DNA from: an uncultured Collinsella sp. | GTDB lineage: Bacteria; Actinomycetota; Coriobacteriia; Coriobacteriales; Coriobacteriaceae | Length of the DNA stretch: 8,769 bases | Reading direction: 5' to 3' | Assembly: GCA_937950415.1 (NCBI GenBank) | Contig: CALFDL010000270.1 | Location: forward strand, 1 to 8,769 | Shown: positions 7,193-8,769 of the stretch, piece after piece | Layout: each line of letters begins with the position of its first letter | How positions within the stretch are numbered: position 1 is the stretch's first letter | Notes under the pieces: model-generated | The model's input: the letters and a program-made list of their open reading frames with translations, nothing else | Told to the model about the DNA's origin: nothing | Databases searched by the model: none | Made by a program: the position numbers and the translations under genes

Positions 7193-7215
7193 AAAACGCG
7201 CCTGTGGCGCGTTTT
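7193..7215. repeat. Perfect GC-rich hairpin, terminator-like on both strands
   Basis: AAAACGCGCC (7193-7202) and GGCGCGTTTT (7206-7215) form a perfect 10-base-pair stem with a 3-base loop TGT, with one more T following. The A-start and T-end make it a possible bidirectional terminator. It is the first of three consecutive perfect hairpins. Confidence 0.7.
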
Positions 7216-7225
7216 TAGCGCAGCG

Positions 7226-7245
7226 CGGTCGGCGTAAGCCGACCG
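7226..7245. repeat. Perfect hairpin with GTAA tetraloop
   Basis: CGGTCGGC (7226-7233) and GCCGACCG (7238-7245) pair perfectly around GTAA. No T tract follows on either strand. It lies 10 bases from the hairpin on its left and 3 bases from the one on its right. Confidence 0.7.
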
Positions 7246-7248
7246 GAT

Positions 7249-7273
7249 AAATTTTGAGCAAAGCTCAAAATTT
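7249..7273. repeat. Perfect AT-rich hairpin
   Basis: AAATTTTGAGC (7249-7259) and GCTCAAAATTT (7263-7273) form a perfect 11-base-pair stem with a 3-base loop AAA. Its AT-rich composition contrasts sharply with the two GC-rich hairpins before it, so the trio is unlikely to be a simple duplication. It may be a dispersed palindromic repeat. Confidence 0.7.
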
Positions 7274-7329
7274 GAACATCCCTCCTATTCAGCCACGCCC
7301 CCATCGTGGTCGATCCCAGCCCATATCTC

Positions 7330-7394
7330 AAACATGTACACCGCCCTCCAAAGATGTCAAAAAATGTCGTTTTTGGAGTGTGATGTACACGTTT
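7330..7394 (-). repeat. 65-base palindromic repeat, left copy
   Basis: A 23-base arm starting AAACATGTACA and a 23-base arm ending TGTACACGTTT are complementary at 19 of 23 positions. They enclose a 19-base asymmetric loop that carries two near-copies of CGACAT (minus-strand reading). The loop gives the element an orientation, and this copy lies opposite to the right copy. Reverse-complemented, it matches the right copy at 57 of 65 positions with no gaps. Two of the stem mismatches become G-U pairs in the minus-strand RNA. Confidence 0.88.
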
Positions 7395-7499
7395 GCATAC
7401 GACGCGCACCGAGCATGAGTCGATTTGCTTGCATCCGGTATATTTCCCCACCTCAACGAACATAAGAGTTTGGTGTCAGCTCGAAGCGAGAGGCCCCCA

Positions 7500-8507
7500 A
7501 TGGATACTCCTGTTCTCATTTCGCATAAAACGGCGTGGCTCGTCCATCATGCACCGCGGAACCTGGTTCAAGCCGTCGCACAACGCGACTACCAGATAGG
7601 TGTGCGGGGCCTCTCTACCCAGCAACGCATCGCGCGCATTCGGCAGGCACTTACCGACTGCGGCATTCCGTCCACCATGCTCAAGACTATCGACATCTCC
7701 GTAGTATTTGCTTTCGAGCGAATTCGCACCAACGGTGTCACCTGCCACGTTCTCGGCCAAAACCTACCCTACGACCATATTGACGAGCTTACGCCCGGCA
7801 TCTTTATCACCGACGAAGCCTTCACCTTCGTGCTCGCTGCCGAGTGGATGGATAGGATCGAATACCTCGAGTATGGTTACGAAGTTTGCGGCGACTATCG
7901 CATGGGGCTCAATTCCTCTGACCCTTACACTGAGCAACCAGCCACCACCTCCAAGGACGAAATTGTCGAGCTACTCGATCGGCACCCTGGCAAACCCGGT
8001 GCCACACGCGCCAGACTCGCGCTCAGACACATCTACGACCACTCAGCCTCGCCCATGGAGACCGCATCGTCCATCACCCTCTCGCTCCCAACAAGCGAAG
8101 GCGGCATTGGTATCAGAGGTATCGAACTCAACAAACCGCTCGAAATCCCTCAACGTCTCTGGCATTGCACAAAAGCCCGATCGCTCAAAATCGACGCTCT
8201 TGTTACTTATCAGCGCAGAGAACTCGGCATCGAATATAAGGGCGGTTTTCACGACGAGACCGAGCGCAAGGGCGCAGATGCGGAACGAGAGGCCGTACTC
8301 TCCCAAATGGGATATCGAATCGTTACGCTCACCTCGGCACAGTTCGCAAGTCAACTTGCCTTTCATCGCGCCATGAACAGCATTCGCGAAGCACTCGGTA
8401 TGCCCCGCTGCACGGACGCCGAGTACCAGCGAAAGCAAAACGAACTGCGCAAGGCACTTATCCGCAACTGGAAGAGCGCGCAAGGCGAAGACACGCCTTC
8501 CGAGTAG
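7500..8507 (+). CDS. PD-(D/E)XK nuclease-like (DUF559/Vsr-type) protein flanked by palindromic repeats
   Basis: The C-terminal half resembles DUF559 endonuclease-like proteins: an early helix SPMETASS with Glu187, then IDALV with Asp232, EYKG with Glu245 and Lys247, then HDETERKGADAEREAVLSQMGYRIVTLTSAQF (251-282). The order E, D, ExK fits a PD-(D/E)XK core, so catalytic competence is plausible. The N-terminal half (1-130) begins TPVLISHKTAWLVHHAP and ends EYLEYGYEVCGDY. It resembles the N-terminal part of accessory proteins common in Coriobacteriia, and its role is unknown to me. No signal peptide or membrane segment is visible, so it is probably cytoplasmic. The start is the ATG at 7500, with GAGAGG 6 bases upstream; a TTG at 7425 would extend it by 25 residues without such a site. 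It uses AGA arginine codons (172, 176, 240) and is less GC-rich than the housekeeping genes, which fits acquisition. It could instead be a stress or toxin-antitoxin component. Confidence 0.75.
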   Translation: MDTPVLISHKTAWLVHHAPRNLVQAVAQRDYQIGVRGLSTQQRIARIRQALTDCGIPSTMLKTIDISVVFAFERIRTNGVTCHVLGQNLPYDHIDELTPGIFITDEAFTFVLAAEWMDRIEYLEYGYEVCGDYRMGLNSSDPYTEQPATTSKDEIVELLDRHPGKPGATRARLALRHIYDHSASPMETASSITLSLPTSEGGIGIRGIELNKPLEIPQRLWHCTKARSLKIDALVTYQRRELGIEYKGGFHDETERKGADAEREAVLSQMGYRIVTLTSAQFASQLAFHRAMNSIREALGMPRCTDAEYQRKQNELRKALIRNWKSAQGEDTPSE

Positions 8508-8530
8508 CGTCATCCCAGCGCGCCACACCA

Positions 8531-8595
8531 AAACATGTACATCACCCTCCAAAACCGACATTTTTCGACATCTTTGAAGGCTGATGTACATGTTT
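8531..8595 (+). repeat. 65-base palindromic repeat, right copy
   Basis: The arms beginning AAACATGTACATCA and ending TGATGTACATGTTT pair at 21 of 23 positions. The 19-base loop contains CGACAT, four T and CGACAT again. It begins 23 bases after the nuclease stop codon, so it could also act on the 3' end of that mRNA, but no U tract follows it. It is the inverted partner of the left copy at 7330-7394. Confidence 0.88.
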
Positions 8596-8710
8596 GGTAC
8601 CCATGACCGTTCCCAGTACTGACCGTTTACCGAGCAATAGGGTCGCCACGCCCGCCAACCATGTACTATGTACGGGCATTGTCTAAACCCACAACCCAAA
8701 GGACCCCATC

Positions 8711-8769
8711 TTGCCCGTCATCGCCGCTATAACCGTTACCTCACATGCCTCGGATGCCATGGTCGCTAT
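8711..8769 (+). CDS. Unidentified protein, N-terminal fragment
   Basis: A frame opens at a TTG (8711) with AAAGGA 7 bases upstream and stays open for 19 codons to the window edge (residues PVIAAITVTSHASDAMVA after the initiator). Spacing and Shine-Dalgarno support a real start, and TTG is also used by purD here. The fragment is too short to assign a family. The 115 bases before it contain CATGTACTATGTAC (8660-8673), which shares CATGTAC with the arms of the 65-base repeat, but no clear promoter. Confidence 0.45.
   Translation, partial: MPVIAAITVTSHASDAMVA

Larger units (their letters stand above)
7121..7499. other. Gene-free stretch between tRNA-Ser(CGA) and the nuclease gene
   Basis: This 379-base stretch holds no recognisable gene. 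From left to right it contains the inverted tRNA fragment, three perfect hairpins, a small CCACG/CGTGG inverted repeat (7293-7309), the first 65-base palindromic repeat, and a leader of about 105 bases for the nuclease gene. That leader includes a -10-like TATATT at 7439-7444, with only a weak ATGAGT 18 bases upstream. Confidence 0.6.

Noticed and set aside
6847..7261. Short minus-strand open frames with RDLNPG and RRDSNPRD segments
   Set aside because: They are antisense to the two tRNA-Ser genes. Such peptides are well-known artefacts of reading tRNA T arms in reverse.
7330..8595. CRISPR array
   Set aside because: There are only two repeats, in opposite orientation and about 1.1 kb apart, with a gene between them. 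That is not a direct-repeat and spacer array.
8043..8699. 218-codon minus-strand frame over the end of the nuclease gene
   Set aside because: It crosses the right palindromic repeat and is antisense to the nuclease gene, which has a good start site and recognisable motifs.

Overview
The window reads as chromosomal DNA from a high-GC member of the Actinomycetota. The gene order and the protein sequences point to the Coriobacteriia, most likely Collinsella or a close relative. That assignment is inference; no 16S gene is present. Eight housekeeping genes or gene fragments lie on the minus strand. The right third is different in character: two serine tRNA genes, a cluster of hairpins, and an accessory gene flanked by palindromic repeats, all read on the plus strand or without clear polarity.

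Reading the minus strand from right to left, the first block (about 6347 down to 4659) is the conserved cluster rpsF, ssb, rpsR, rplI: ribosomal protein bS6, single-stranded DNA-binding protein, bS18 and bL9. It ends in a very strong intrinsic terminator (4588-4626). The next block is dnaB (replicative helicase) followed by purA (adenylosuccinate synthetase), which has its own candidate promoter at the end of dnaB. Then come purD (GAR synthetase, TTG start) behind a structured leader, and the first 72 codons of a probable NUDIX hydrolase that runs off the left edge. This resembles the rpsF-ssb-rpsR / rplI-dnaC-purA neighbourhood near the replication origin in Bacillus subtilis. It joins translation, replication and purine synthesis (PurD early in IMP synthesis, PurA from IMP towards AMP).

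Positions 6348-6851 form a 504-base gene-free spacer. It holds the probable rpsF promoter and leader hairpin on one side and the tRNA promoter on the other. Next are tRNA-Ser(GGA) and tRNA-Ser(CGA), each followed by a terminator-type hairpin. Just beyond them is a perfect 25-base inverted copy of the 3' end of tRNA-Ser(CGA), then three perfect hairpins in a row (7193-7273).

The most unusual part is 7330-8595. A 335-residue protein with an apparent PD-(D/E)XK (DUF559/Vsr-like) nuclease domain is bracketed by two 65-base imperfect palindromes. They are 88% identical to each other without gaps and lie in opposite orientations. The layout recalls a REPtron, a REP-associated transposase gene with its palindromes, but with a different kind of nuclease. 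It may be a mobile or domesticated unit beside a tRNA locus. The right edge carries the first 19 codons of an unidentified gene.
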